In this document: one piece after another, positions 39,670 through 51,701 of the stretch
How the letters are laid out: every line of letters starts with the position of its first letter
Position numbering within the stretch: the stretch's first letter is position 1
Source of the DNA: Mansonella perstans
Taxonomy: Eukaryota; Nematoda; Chromadorea; Rhabditida; Onchocercidae
NCBI GenBank assembly: GCA_037074765.1
Contig: JBAMDO010000167.1
Location: 1 to 64,000 of the forward strand
Length of the DNA: 64,000 nucleotides
Direction: 5' to 3'
Notes under the pieces: generated by a model
The model's input: only the letters and a program-made list of their open reading frames with translations
What the model was told of the DNA's origin: nothing
The model's database searches: none
Translations under genes and position numbers: made by a program

Positions 39670-41050
39670 AAGAGCAGAAATTTCCCTTATTTTCTACCTG
39701 TGACTGCTGTTATTCATTCTTTTAATTTTCTTTTTTTTACCTTGGATCTTTACATCAGTTATAACAAATAGCAGCAATAACAACAACAAGAAAAAACAGC
39801 AACAGCAATAATAACAACAATGCTTGTTACTTACATACACTGCTATTAATATTATTATTACTGATACTATTGCTTTCTTTCAACAAGCTCTTTCTGTCAA
39901 TAATACTCTCAATAATACCAATGAAGTTGAAATTTTTTATTTTTCCCTTTTTTTTTTAAATTTTATCTTCGCATAACAATTAGATCATCTGGATAGTGTT
40001 TTTTTGTTCCATTTTGGCTGTTGTTTTTTCTTTTTTTTTCCCGTGATACTCTTTTTGCAATTCGTTTCATTGTCGTTATATAATATTATTATTGCAAGTT
40101 TTTGAGTTGACAGTAATGTGACAAATGTTTTTGATCTCAGTTGACATAAATTATTCAGTGTATCATCAATGCTTTACAATAAATAAAAACATGATGGTAT
40201 TATAGCATTATTCAAACACATTTGATCAAAAATATCATTTTAAATTAGCGATTTCCTGACTGATCATTTCCTAAAACAAAGATTGCTTCGGTCTTTTTTT
40301 ATGTGCAGCACTGACCACAAGATGAATTTTGTTAATTTGTAAATAAATTTTAATTATAATTTTTCTATTTTAGTTAAACTTAGAATTATTATATCACAAA
40401 AAAAAAGAAGGAATAATTTTAGTAGAAAATTCAATTTGTTTCCCATTAGTGTACCTGTGTGATATTAGAGTTTGAAGGTAAAGTAGAGAAAACAAAATCA
40501 ATGTTTCCTTTTTTTTTAACTCTCTGCATTGCTATTCCATGATACGACCATACTTTAATTCGACTAGCATACTGCCTTTTAAAATGACTGTTGTAGATGA
40601 TTATATATGTAATTAATGATGATGCATGAATCATGTGAAACTGTTTGGCCAAGGACAATCTAAAACATACTTTTTTTTACCAACTTAGTCATAGTTCAAA
40701 GTTGTTTTGGTCACAGTGTCAATTAATTTCATCAAGTAGTAAATTATATCAAAAAAAGTAGTTCAGTAGTTCAATACCTACTCTATGAAATTATAATTCA
40801 AAATCTATCTAAAAAACAAAGGCAAACAAATTGGATGGAATTCTTTTTTTAGAAAGTCAAAATTAAATCTATATACTAATTTCACCAAATAGTGAATATG
40901 TCAAGAAAAACACACTTGAATTTAGAATTTTTCAAAATCTTAAAACTTTTTTGGACATTAAAGATGTGATGTGAAATATTCTGATTGCAATCATCAAACT
41001 ATGAATAGATATTAATGGCACAGATAAAAGTGTGCAAAAAGCACTAATTA
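39670..41050. other. rimb-1 3' region and spacer to BEL/Pao relic
   Basis: After the rimb-1 stop comes AT-rich sequence with short CAA and ATT repeats. A poly(A) signal pair AATAAATAAA lies at 40178-40187, about 510 nt downstream, and is the likely 3' end of the mRNA. The rest (40.2-41.05 kb) shows no gene I can support. Confidence 0.5.
40178..40187 (+). terminator. poly(A) signal, likely rimb-1 3' end
   Basis: Two overlapping AATAAA hexamers about 510 nt after the rimb-1 TGA, the clearest polyadenylation signal before the next element. Confidence 0.45.
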
Positions 41051-41054
41051 TCGT

Positions 41055-43590
41055 AAAAATTTTACCTTTATGTTAAATGAAATTGACGATGAAGTTTGCT
41101 TGTGTTTTGTTTAACATAGATGTAAGTAATATGATAAAGGTTTATTGATGACGGTAATAGCTTTCTCATCCTCAGATTATTAACGTTAAATGAAATACCA
41201 GAAATCCATTTGATATGTTCAGACGAAATAATTAGTGGAAGCAACGAAAAAATAACAGTTATCAATAGTAAATTTTTTGTTGTTAAACTTCGTTGAATAA
41301 ACTCTCGCCTTCTTAGTGCTTCTGTAATTCGCTGAAAAATTGGAAAGCGATTGTTTGTTTCCTCGTTTAATTTATCTTTTGTCGCTGTTGTTCACACTTC
41401 TTCACTGTCCTCTTCATTTACTTCCAGGGGATAAAGTAAATTGATTAGTCGATTAAAAAGTTTTACATTAGAAGTTTGTACCATTACACTCCTAACCTTT
41501 CCATATCTTCCGAGACTGAGCTTTTGAATCTTCACTAACTTTCATATACCTCTTGGTAGTCAAGATATACTATTTCATATACTATTAATACTATTAACAA
41601 TACTATTTCACCAGGATGGGAAATTCTATTTTCTATTCTTTTGGGAGGTACTATTTCTCTTTGCGTATGCTCCCTAAGATTGAGATATTCGTTTTTCCAG
41701 TTTTCTAAATTCATCTAATGTTTTGGGAGTATTGGACCCATATTAGTTTTTAGTTAATGGATGGATATTTTATATTTATTGTTATATTTTATCATAATTT
41801 TTATTTGTATCATATTAGTAGGTTAATGGACGGGTATTAAGAATTCTTTCAGTTTATACTGTTAATGTGAGTAATTCTCTTCCCCATAAAAGTTTCTTTC
41901 CCATTGTTTTTCTGAGAGCTCATTAGCCAACAATTTTTCCACGAACACCTCACTCGACGGTGTCTTTTTGTATAATAGTTTTCCATATTATTTCCTTTTG
42001 AAGCGATGAAATTTTTATTTTGATCTATAATAGCTTTGAGTACTAGTTAAAATTGACTCACATTGTCGCTGAAAACAGGCTTAGGATATCGTGATCGCGA
42101 TACAAATCTGCGAAATATGTGCATGAACATTTCTGCTGACAAGTTTTCTACAAGTTCCAAACGCACTGCCCGTGTAGTAAAACAAATGAAAAGAACTATC
42201 CACCTTTTTGCTATTCCATTGTCAGTTTTAATTGGAAATAGTCCCAAATAATCAAGACTCCATCTATTCAAAAATTCTTGATTTTTTAACACGAGACTCT
42301 AATAGATTTGACATCGGGGTAGTTTGAACAGTTTGGCTCTCTGTGGTTTACAAGTCATGCATTCATTTAGTTTCATTGCAGATCGGCTGTTTGGTATTCA
42401 AAATCTTTGCCTTAATTCATGTAATATGTGTCCAATTCCTGCACTATACAATTCCTCATGCTTATATTTAATAATAAGTTCAAGTAATATGGTTGTGATT
42501 TGGTAAGTAAATAGGAAATTTACTTTCCATGCTCAATTCTTTATTTTCTAGCCCTTTTCTTGATCGTCATAAATCATTCGTTCCATCAAGATTCACGTTT
42601 CATTTGTCTATTTGTTGTTTGGTTATTTCATCGGATTGTACGTGTTTTATTAATATTCACTCCGCTATATCATAGTTTTGGTCATAAAGTCTTTATCAGT
42701 ACACATCGATAGCAACCATGTTATTTTTTCCTTGAGACTTAGCTTGATGAATTTAACATCTCACAGAATTACTCTTAGTAATCGAGTTCATTTACTAAAG
42801 CGGCTCGCATCAATGAATTGAAAATTTTTCGATTTAAAAATTCCTTTGCTTTCCCACCATGATTCGCAATTTTAAAGCTTAACTGGTGACATTCCTCTGG
42901 TTGCTACGTCCGCAGAATTGTGTTCATTTGGTATGTATTGAAAGGTGAAGTCCGCCTTTCGTATTTTTTTAACCCAATTTGGACGAGTAGAGGAAACAGT
43001 TTAAAATAATTCTTAATCCAAAATAAAGCACATTTAAAACGACTAGAAAGTTACAGGTATATTCTTCAATACTAATATTTTGATACGAAATGTGCAACTC
43101 GTACACCAATTAATACACCTTTGGTGCAATCCGAGATTTGGCCTATATTAAGAATGAGATTAATTTTATATTTGGATATCCTGTGTTGAGAGCATAAATT
43201 GCCGCTGCAAATGCAAACTTAAATTGTTTTATTGAATTTATCACAAACTTTGGTAAGTCGATTACATTAGTCGAAATTTTGTATTCATTTTGTGCCATTG
43301 TTGCTCATTTTCTTTGCTTAAGAATTGATCCCAAGATCTGTTCTGCTTCCATAAATATTGAAGAAATAATTTGAATGAAATCATCGATAAGATTAAAAAT
43401 TCCAGTGGATCATATTGCGAAGCGATAAATTGTGAATAGCTCTCTTTGTGATTTATTTCCCGGATCCATGCTTTTAAACTTATACGAATAATGTGTAAAT
43501 CATGAATCCAATTAAAGCCGAGGAAATTATTTTTTATCTATCTTTGTTTATCATATTCGGCTATTCGTTCATTGTATTCATGATTAGAGA
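41055..43590 (-). mobile_element. decayed BEL/Pao LTR-retrotransposon pol
   Basis: Read on minus, fragments of one pol polyprotein occur in order but in shifting frames with stops. A segment like SQYDPLEFL with [11 protein letters not shown] (about 43435-43310) matches the region between RT and RNase H. FQYIPNEHNSADVATRG (about 42950-42895) is the RNase H end. CMTCKPQRAKLFKLP (about 42365-42315) is part of the integrase zinc knuckle. WSLDYLGLFPIKTD through FSDNVSQF (42265-42050) is the integrase core. WKNEYLNLREHTQ, HPGEIVLL and NLLYPLE (about 41720-41430) form the C-terminal integrase module. A hydrophobic reading frame follows to about 41070. No paired LTRs, gag or protease were seen, and many frame breaks make it inactive. 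Order and motifs make the assignment firm; the ends are not defined. Confidence 0.85.
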
Positions 43591-44340
43591 GAAAAAAACT
43601 GTGTCGTTAAAAAGTTCTTAGGCGGTTTCACGAATTGAACTTAGAATATACAGCTAGTTGCAGTTTTTATTACTGCCCAGATACCAATATTATAGAATGA
43701 CGTGCCAAATAATATCAGTTATTATAATAGAACGACGTGAGAAATATGCAAGCATTAATATAGCGAGGCGAAATAGGATTTGAGGAATGCGAAGGACATG
43801 TTGTAGGAACTGATATTAATAATAGTATTTCTTATCGTTTATGTAAGAAATTTGTAAGGAGATTTTTTTAAGTTTTTCACAAATCGACAATATTCTCACA
43901 GTCATAAAGGAAATTTACATACAAAACTGTCAGACATACAACTTTTTCATAGTTTTATACAAGATTTGTATGTCAGATAAGACTTTTACAAATTAGTCAA
44001 CGGATATATGCAAATTAGGTAAAACATATTTTAACTATTTGAAGATTATATATTCATGATTTCAAGCATGGAAGAACGTTTTTTATTCGACGGAATAATG
44101 GTAAATACAAAACTATTTGACTTAGACCAAATAATGCAATCAATCATTTCGATTTTTCCCAACAACTTTTGAGATTTAAAATGTTCATGAAATCTATCAA
44201 TCAATATGGGATCTTAACAATTGAAAAGCTGAAATCAAGTAGAATCGAGTAGTATAAAACTATCCAAAAAAATTATAAGTTCAAATAAACCTAACTAGAT
44301 TCAAATTTTTCGATAAGGTCGAAGAAAAGCAACGATCAAA
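43591..44340. other. spacer between BEL/Pao relic and receptor gene
   Basis: Mostly AT-rich. Around 43690-43760 a motif like ATAGAATGACGTG recurs (ATAGAACGACGTGAGAAATAT), and TGTTGTAGGAACTGATATT near 43800 could be an LTR edge, but no matching copy was found on the other side of the element. No gene is recognised. Confidence 0.35.
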
Positions 44341-46358
44341 TTAGAACGGATTCTTAAATTTGGATATCTTGAACAAATTATTCATCATAAAACTTAGACG
44401 TAATAAGAGATGTTTCCGAGCACGTTTGTTAGTTAAGAAAAAGGCAAGCGGTAATGAAGTGTGAGAAAAGATGAAATAAGAGCTCAGGAAAACATTCACT
44501 GGTATTATGGCTTCTTGACCGAAAATTTTTATTAAAAATTTTGGCAGAAAGTTGACTAATGCAAGTCCAAGTATTACTACACCAGAAGTTGATATTGCTT
44601 GAATTAATATCGATTGCTCGTATTTGATAGTTTCCACCGTATTCCTTCTAGATCTTGTATCAACCACTAGAATTTCTTAAATTTTATATTTAATTTAGCA
44701 TAAGCAATAAAGTATGATTCAATAAACTTCGAAAGAATAATGTGAATTTTAGGAAAGTTTTTAAAGAATTTAAAATGGACAAAATTTTTTCTCAATATAA
44801 CGTGGAAATACAAAAGTTTAAGATGCAACCTTAATTTTACAAAAGGAAAACTATTTACTGACATATATTCTGACTGCTAATTGAATTGGAACGTCTGCGT
44901 ATTTTGTAAATAATTGCCATATACATAACGAGCATTGCAAAGCATAGAAATAGCGACCAAACATAAACAAAACTTCAATGCAATTTTCAATGAATTTCAA
45001 TAAATCTCAAACACACCATCACGAAATATAAATGACAGCACTAATTTTTAATTTCTTGCTGTATTTAAATCGGAAAAAAGAATTACACATCTTCCTGAAG
45101 TTGTTTGAAGTGTGCAAAACTTCTCAAGTATTGGTTGAAAAAATTAAAATCGAATTTAAAAATTTGCAACTATGGAAATCTTATGTAATACTTAAGTTAA
45201 ACCTTAGAAAATATCTGCCATTTTTGCTTGATTGGCTTCTAAAGCTTTTTCTCCAGAATAGGGTCGAAACATGAAAACTTCGCGCGAAGCAATAGATATC
45301 CACACATGAAATGGCTGAAAATTTCGAACTTAATATGAATAATTAGTCATAAGTTTGGATTTGTGTTATAATCACAATACTGAAACAATAGCATGCTCTT
45401 AAATTAAAAAGCTATTTGCAAAGCTGTAAAGAATGATAATGAAACATCACCGACGGCATCGCAGATTATGGTCAACAGTAAGCAGTTTTCATAAGAAATA
45501 ATCATTTTTGAGATTTTAAAAAAAAAGTTAGTATGTCATACCAAGTGTTATCAACCATAAGAAAACGAGTGAAAAATACAGTTTTCTGGATTCGAAAAAT
45601 GCACGGCGTTTTGGGAAAATTATGATCACGAAACGATTCAACGACAAAAAAAATGCGAAATTCATCATGGCATAAAATGAACACATATTGATTGTGGCGA
45701 ATATTTGGTTGATCCATGCTGTTTTGCGGGCTAACAAAAAAGAAAATATTTTAATAAAATAAATTTAATTACTTCAACTTTTAATCAGTCGATCAGAAAT
45801 TAATCATGAGTTAATTACCTCACCCATCATACATGTTCGCAACCTTAAACTTACACAGTCATTGCTATGAATCGAATATCAACGATTTCACTTCTGATTG
45901 TATCAACAAGAATTTGAAACGTTATAAGATATACTTCTTATCTCTATGAATCCTCTTCTTTTTAACTTTAAATAAATATGTAAATAAATTAACCTACCAT
46001 ATTGTTCAGTCAATAATATTTCAGGAAGCAGAACAACTATATAAGGACTATAACTTATCAGGTGAACAATAAGAATTTGAAACATGATAAGGGTGATTGT
46101 ACGAGAGTAATGATTCTCTCGATCACAGGATATCATAGTCATCAGTACATTGGTGGTAATACCACATAACAAACAGAGAGAAATCAATACAACTGTTGTG
46201 TATTTTATAATTTTATGCTTCTCGTCTCTTATGTCAAGTATATCCGATGTGTTCACTTTAAAGCAATTTAGAGGCGATATTAGCAATAATATAATAATAC
46301 AGTAATAACACGCTGCCATGCTATAGGTGAACAACCTTATCTCGCCATCCAATATTGC
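44341..46358 (-). CDS. seven-transmembrane receptor, nematode rhodopsin-like (Srx-type)
   Basis: A putative chemosensory or peptide GPCR of the plasma membrane. Minus-strand exons assembled by phase: 46358-45998, 45730-45542, 45314-45203, 44972-44863, 44666-44341. Together they are 1098 nt, 365 residues plus TAA, fully open. A hydrophobic stretch at about 10-32 precedes TM1 (IIKYTTVVLISLCLLCG), TM2 (TITLIMFQILIVHLISYS) and TM3 ending LSLNRFVIIIFPK, where the usual DRY is NRF. TM4 is KLYFSLVFLWLITL; an extracellular loop contains Cys; TM5 is WSLFLCFAMLVMYMAIIYKI, followed by a basic RRR loop; TM6 and TM7 end LAFFLTNKRARKHLL. The LNRF..FP motif is common in nematode Srx/Srsx receptors. The first exon begins after an acceptor in phase 0, so an upstream start exon is missing or translation begins at an internal Met. 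The third exon (45314-45203) is the least certain, though only it fits both flanking phases. Confidence 0.72.
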
Positions 46359-47212
46359 CTAGAAAAAGCTTCAACAAACTGAGATTTTCAGCTTTGAAAT
46401 GTTTTAAAGATTTTCAACTTTTGAAATATTTCAAATTCAAATTCTCAAATTAAAAATGAAATTGCCGAACGGAAAGGGACTAATGCAATGAAATACCAAA
46501 TAATGGGAAGCAAGAATTTAATATCCAGACCTTCGCATTTTTTTTATACTGCAAAAACTACGACCATTTGCAATGCCTGTATAATCACCATTCATTAATT
46601 ATATAAATGTAATATGAGCTTCTAATTCACAATTTGGTTTTTTTCAGGATCAAAATTCATGACGTCAGTTTTCTGACACAATGTCCTGAGATAGCAAAAT
46701 TGTTAGATCACATTTCTCTCGAAAAGAGTGTATTTGGATGAAATTTCATTCACAATTACATAATTAGTAAGTAATGATAATGGGGATAGAAATATGAAAC
46801 TACATTACATAAAATTTTAATGAAAGTAAAATAAGTTCTGTAATCTCTTAAAAATGTTATTAAATCGAAATAATGATATTACAAGAATAATATGATTTCT
46901 TCTAATTTTACATCAACAATGTCAATGCTAAATGATATTAATATTTCTGCAACATTACGTATAATCTGTTGAGCACTAATAAATGATTCTTTCATTACAT
47001 CAAGACACATAGATCGACGACTGATAAATTGATAAAATTGATTAGTACGATGCTAATTATAATTAACCAATCAAGACACCAATATTTATCAATACGAACG
47101 AACGAAGCGAAATTTGTGATATGATTTGTGATTGATGAAGCAGTAAATGAACAATGAATAAGCATAATATGACAAATCACTGACTTTTTTTATCTATATC
47201 TTGTTTTTTATG

Positions 47213-47445
47213 AATTAATGACGTAGTCATACGATTACTAACTCCGTATTGTATTATTGTTTTCATTCATGCATCGATATCTGACTAATGGATTCTTTTG
47301 ATAATTCATAATTAAGAATTAATGAAATAGTCACAGGCTACACTTTTAGAGTTTAGAATATAGAATATCACCTAAGCAACACTTTTAGAATGATAGAAAT
47401 AACTTTATTTTATTAACACTTTTAACTTCAACTCAATTAATGTTT
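47213..47445. repeat. dispersed repeat copy A
   Basis: Shares with 49281-49490, in the same orientation, ATTAATGACRTAGTCATAC, then GATATCTGACTRAYRGATTC, TTAATTCATAATTAAGAATTAATG and TTTTAGAATGAT through TTAACACTTTTAACTTCA. Divergence and small indels are evident. It is noncoding. Confidence 0.7.
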
Positions 47446-49280
47446 TAGAATAATAGTGATAACTTTTTTCTTTATAAGTGAATTTATTCCTCTCTCACTC
47501 GTTTCCGACGATTTAATGGCCATATATTTTCCTAATAGCCTATATTTTCTTAACAGCCATATATTTCATTGATTTCGCTCTCATTGCGTATCGTCGTGAC
47601 ATCGCAATTTTCCAATGATTATTTGGTATTGACGTTTGCAAGTCACATTTCAAACTATAAATGAATTTGCGAATCGAAGTTGCTGATTAGTATGCTACAT
47701 AATAGGCATTTATTTACATTCGTTTTCAGTCATAGCTCCAGAATAGATTCCCCCAAAATAATAGTTTTGTTTATATGATAAGTATAATTATTTCTTCGGC
47801 TTTTTTTTGTTCATAAAATAATTAAAAAAAATTAGAAATGTTTCAAAATATTTTGTTTACCCATTCAATCACAATATTTCGGGATCTTTTCATTACTAAA
47901 TTTCCTATAAAGGGTAAACGATCAACAACTGAATGCACTTTAATAATCGAACTTTAATATTTAAACGATTAGAATTCATTTTAATAACCACCTGCTTCAA
48001 CAACAGACTTTCCTGACTGATCTGGAAATCTGATTTCTATCTGATACACGGAAAGAATAGTAGTAAATGGCAACGAAGATTTGCGAAATCCAGAAAGAAT
48101 AATTTGGTAACAAAATGTGATTATCAAAGTATATATGCTTTATGATGGCTACTTTTTTCACCAACATTAATAGCAAAAAGAAAGATGAATTGAATGATAA
48201 ATAAAAGGTATCAATTTTAAAAATTGTGACTTAATTGATTTTATGGTAATCTCAGCTCCCATCAAGAGTGTACAGCTAATAAATTCAACCAATTTTATTC
48301 GGTAATTTAATTAAGTTTATGTTATACAAAGCTCAATCTTATCTCTACGCATGAAATCCTTATTTCTCTCGTCATCGTTTCAATTCAAAAATAAATTCGA
48401 AATACCCGTAGTTAAAACAGAAAAGAAACAATGCCGACGATTGTTCATTCATCATAATCCCAGTTCCTGATTGTTCCGTCAATTTTTTGATAAATGAAAC
48501 AATTGTATATGAAATTTGTCGATAACGAAAATTGTATATGAAATTTTCCGATAACGAAAATATATTTAACATTGATCCCAACAATACTGCAATCAATATT
48601 AAAACAAAAAATAAAATATTAATTTTCAAAGTAATAATTTACAAACGATAAAACTGATTTAGGAAAGAAAACAAAATTAATTATGAATTGCGTTTTTGTG
48701 AATATTTCATTTGGAAAAAGTAATTAACAATCGAAGAAAGAAAAGGAAAGGTACAAAATCAACAAGCAGTTGTCAAAATTTTAGATGTCCTTTTTTAAAT
48801 ATCAAAAATTCCAGTGCATCATGCTGATTAAATTGAACTATCCATGTTTTAGTTTGATTTCAATAAATCTGTAACTTCCTAAAGAGCATATAAATAATCT
48901 TTAAATAATAGCCGATGATTTTTTATCTTTTTATTTTGATTTCATCGGAACTCTAATCTTTTAAATGTTGCAGATTTCATTGCGTGTTGTAGATTTCATT
49001 TGCGTGTATCCGGATTTCAACCAGTATATTATATCGAAAACCTTAATTAAAGTTTCTTTGCAATTTTAATTTTATCTCACATATCAATTCTATTGAGAAA
49101 ACAGCTAAAGCAATAAATAAAATGCAAAAATAATAGAAATGAAGCTTAATATTATGAATAGATAAGTATATTTCACATACACACTAATGAGTTGCTTCTA
49201 AGTGAGCGATCAAATTTAGCAGTCGAAGAAATTTCATAATGTTAAGCTTATTCAGCAATTTATTTATAAATTGCTAATTA

Positions 49281-49490
49281 TCTATTAATGACATAGTCAT
49301 ACAGTTACTCATTCCTTGTCGTATCATCATTTTTACCGATGTATATGTCAATTTGCGATATCTGACTGACAGATTCTTTTGTTAATTCATAATTAAGAAT
49401 TAATGATTTAGTCAAAGATTACAGTAAGCAAATTCTTTTAGAATGATCAAAATAACTTTTGTTTCATTAACACTTTTAACTTCATTAATA
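49281..49490. repeat. dispersed repeat copy B
   Basis: Partner of 47213-47445, same orientation, with similar order of conserved words but with several indels. The pair shows local segmental duplication rather than simple sequence. Confidence 0.7.
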
Positions 49491-49600
49491 GTAGTTTTTT
49501 TTTTTAAAAAAAATAAATGAGAAGTTTATTATTAATACTTTTCTATTAATAATAAATCTTTTTAAATAATAAAAATGAGAAGCATATGTAAAAACACACT

Positions 49601-50052
49601 AATGTATTGCATCTAAGTGATCGATTAAATTTAGCAATCGAAGAAATTTCAAACACTAAGCTTATTCAGCAGTTATTGCTTACAACACTTTCTCAGGGAA
49701 CTGATTTTGTAAATGAACTGAAAATCGAAATGAAGTGGACATATGTATCGAGCAAATTTATCAAACTAAGATTTTTATTGCGTAATTTAAAATAACAAAA
49801 TAAAATTACATCGGTATAATTGAGAGTTTGCTTGTTGAGAGTTTGCATCTGACTTCGTATAATTGAGAGTTTGCATCTGCATATAATTGAGATAATTGAG
49901 AGTTTGCATCTGATTTCGCCTGTGTTTCGAATCGATGGTTTTGAAGAATTTAAACATTTGAAGAAAAAAACTGAAATAGCCCCGGTGGAAATTTCAGGAA
50001 AGAACAGCTCTTTGGAAATGTATAAGGAAATGAGACGAAGAATGACTCGATA
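49601..50052 (+). pseudogene. unrecognised coding-like remnant, two open segments
   Basis: The first segment (about 49607-49795) is open and reads LSDRLNLAIEEISNTKLIQQ then a polar helical-looking stretch. The second (about 49912-50052) reads VFRIDGFEEFKHLKKKTEIA and ends with a TGA/TAA-bounded basic tail. A diverged copy of the first 60 bp lies at 49198-49262 with an in-frame stop. Between the segments lies a repeat GAGAGTTTGCATCTG (49820-49912). No ATG fits the first segment. I do not recognise the family; it could be the end of a gene whose upstream exons are lost. Confidence 0.3.
49815..49915. repeat. ATAATTGAGAGTTTGC tandem repeat
   Basis: Four imperfect copies of (AT)AATTGAGAGTTTGCATCTG of varied length sit between the two open segments of the coding-like remnant. 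Confidence 0.6.
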
Positions 50053-50685
50053 AAGTCATAGGAACAGCAAAATTGATGTCTATTTGATTGCAGAGTGATG
50101 CTTTCTTTCCAATTTACATCCATTATCCATTTGTCATTTGCTCATTTGAATATTTAAACAACTCATGCGAGCAATTTCCAGTTCATTTAAATATTTTAAT
50201 TCGATTCCGAAATCTTACAAAAGTTTATGGCTGAAGTGAATGGCACTAGGTACCAAAATTAGATTTCTGTCACTGATCAATCATGTTTAAATGTCGTCTG
50301 ATCAATTCATTCCTTTCTTGCTCTATTATTATTGCGTATATTACAATTTATATTAATCAACTTATGTCAACTAATTAGCAGAACAAATAACTCAGTTGGT
50401 AGAAAATCTAATTTTAGCAGCTAGTCACCATTCAATTCAGCCATAGACCTTTGTAAGATTTAGCAATCGAATTAAAATGTTTAAACGAAATGAAAGTTGT
50501 TTTATTACATGAGTAGATAACAATGAAATTAAATTGTAATAACACACACCAAATGAAGAAGGCAAACATTATTTATTCAAAGCATTTTAAATGCACAAGC
50601 AGATTTTGCAACTTTCAAAGTTAAAAGTAAAATTCAAAAAGAATGGAGACTTAAAAATTAGAATATCGATATTTCCCATTTCGCT

Positions 50686-51701
50686 TTATCCATCTAACAA
50701 AATTTGCACCTCTTGCTCTACAAGTTTCTCCAAGTCAGGTGGTTTCTTTATAACTCCTTTCCGGACTCGTTTCTGATAATTACGGATAGTGCTATCAATA
50801 CCATTCATGTTACAGTTGTGCTCAGTACAAGCGCATAATCGTGCAGTATCACGACTTGTTGAACGTTCAGCGAACGCTCCTTCCTGAAATAATGCATTCT
50901 GTTGAAGCAGATAATTTTTAATTGATGAATTATTATTTATTGATTTTCCAATTTTTTCACTTGTTCAGTTTTACCGGTTTGACAATAAAATGAAGTAACT
51001 CACTTCCATATATAATTAACAATAAATGGTACCGTAGTGCCAAATATCGGATCAATTCCAACTAAAGAACGATATTTGTCTTCACAACCACCATATTCAA
51101 TGGTTTCTCCAGCTTTTTTGTCTAGGAAAAAAGTAACGTCTCAAGAGAAAACCAAAAAATATTTTGACACATCAATTTTTGCATTCTAACAAAAGCACTC
51201 AATTATTTAATATTAATTGATTTACTCATTCGTATCGTTAGCATACATTTCTCACGTGTAGTTCTTACGTAATTTGCTTTCTTAAAAAAATTAATCTTAA
51301 ATGTGAAGAATTATGAACCTTTAAAATTTATAGATGGAAAAAAAATTGATTTTCTGTGTTTCAATAATTTGATGATAAAACGTGATCTTTCATTCTTATT
51401 CTCATCAAATGCATTTTAGCAGTAATTGCTCTTAAACGTAATTACAATATTAATATTTTCACAATTGCTTTTTCATTAATATTTTAATAAATCAAAACTA
51501 ATAAAATATAAGACTTGTTGATGAATTCAACACTGTAACAACCCGCATTACCAAGCACACAATCATCCATAAGACAATCATTCATTGTCAGTCCATTTTT
51601 CTTTTGATACATTTTTCTTTTTGGTATAACACGTTAATGATGCACTAGTAAAAGGTTTTAGAATATTCATATCCATAGCTATTCCATAATGAGCCAAAAA
51701 A
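50686..51701 (-). pseudogene. Cys-rich Ly6/three-finger-like secreted protein gene with apparent frameshift
   Basis: Three minus-strand exons: A, 51701 to about 51553; B, 51121-51033 (donor ACG|GTACCA); C, 50898-50686 (stop TAA). A carries SASLTCYTKKKNVSKE, then in another frame NDCLMDDCVLGNAGCY. B carries KKAGETIEYGGCEDKY. C carries RLCACTEHNCNMN followed by a charged tail ending in a coiled-looking KLVEQEVQILLDG. An early CY, a CxxxC, then a terminal CxCx4CN is the spacing of Ly6/uPAR-type three-finger domains. B to C join in phase 0 and A to B in phase 1, so the lower part is intact. Within A the frame changes near an A/T homopolymer (about 51590-51601), so the copy is either broken or mis-sequenced. 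No signal-peptide exon was identified. A three-finger fold is inferred from cysteine spacing alone, and no function is assigned. Confidence 0.5.

Larger units (their letters stand above)
46359..49600. other. gene-poor stretch with duplicated blocks
   Basis: AT-rich sequence upstream of the receptor gene. It contains duplicated segments (47213-47445 with 49281-49490; 49198-49262 with 49601-49665) and a short internal repeat at 48510-48560. A hydrophobic minus-strand frame at 48372-48629 lacks an ATG. I see no gene I can support; the missing receptor start exon may lie just above 46,358. Confidence 0.45.

Noticed and set aside
48372..48629. Signal-peptide-like hydrophobic frame on minus
   Set aside because: No ATG at its start, contains a short direct DNA repeat, and no downstream exon was found.
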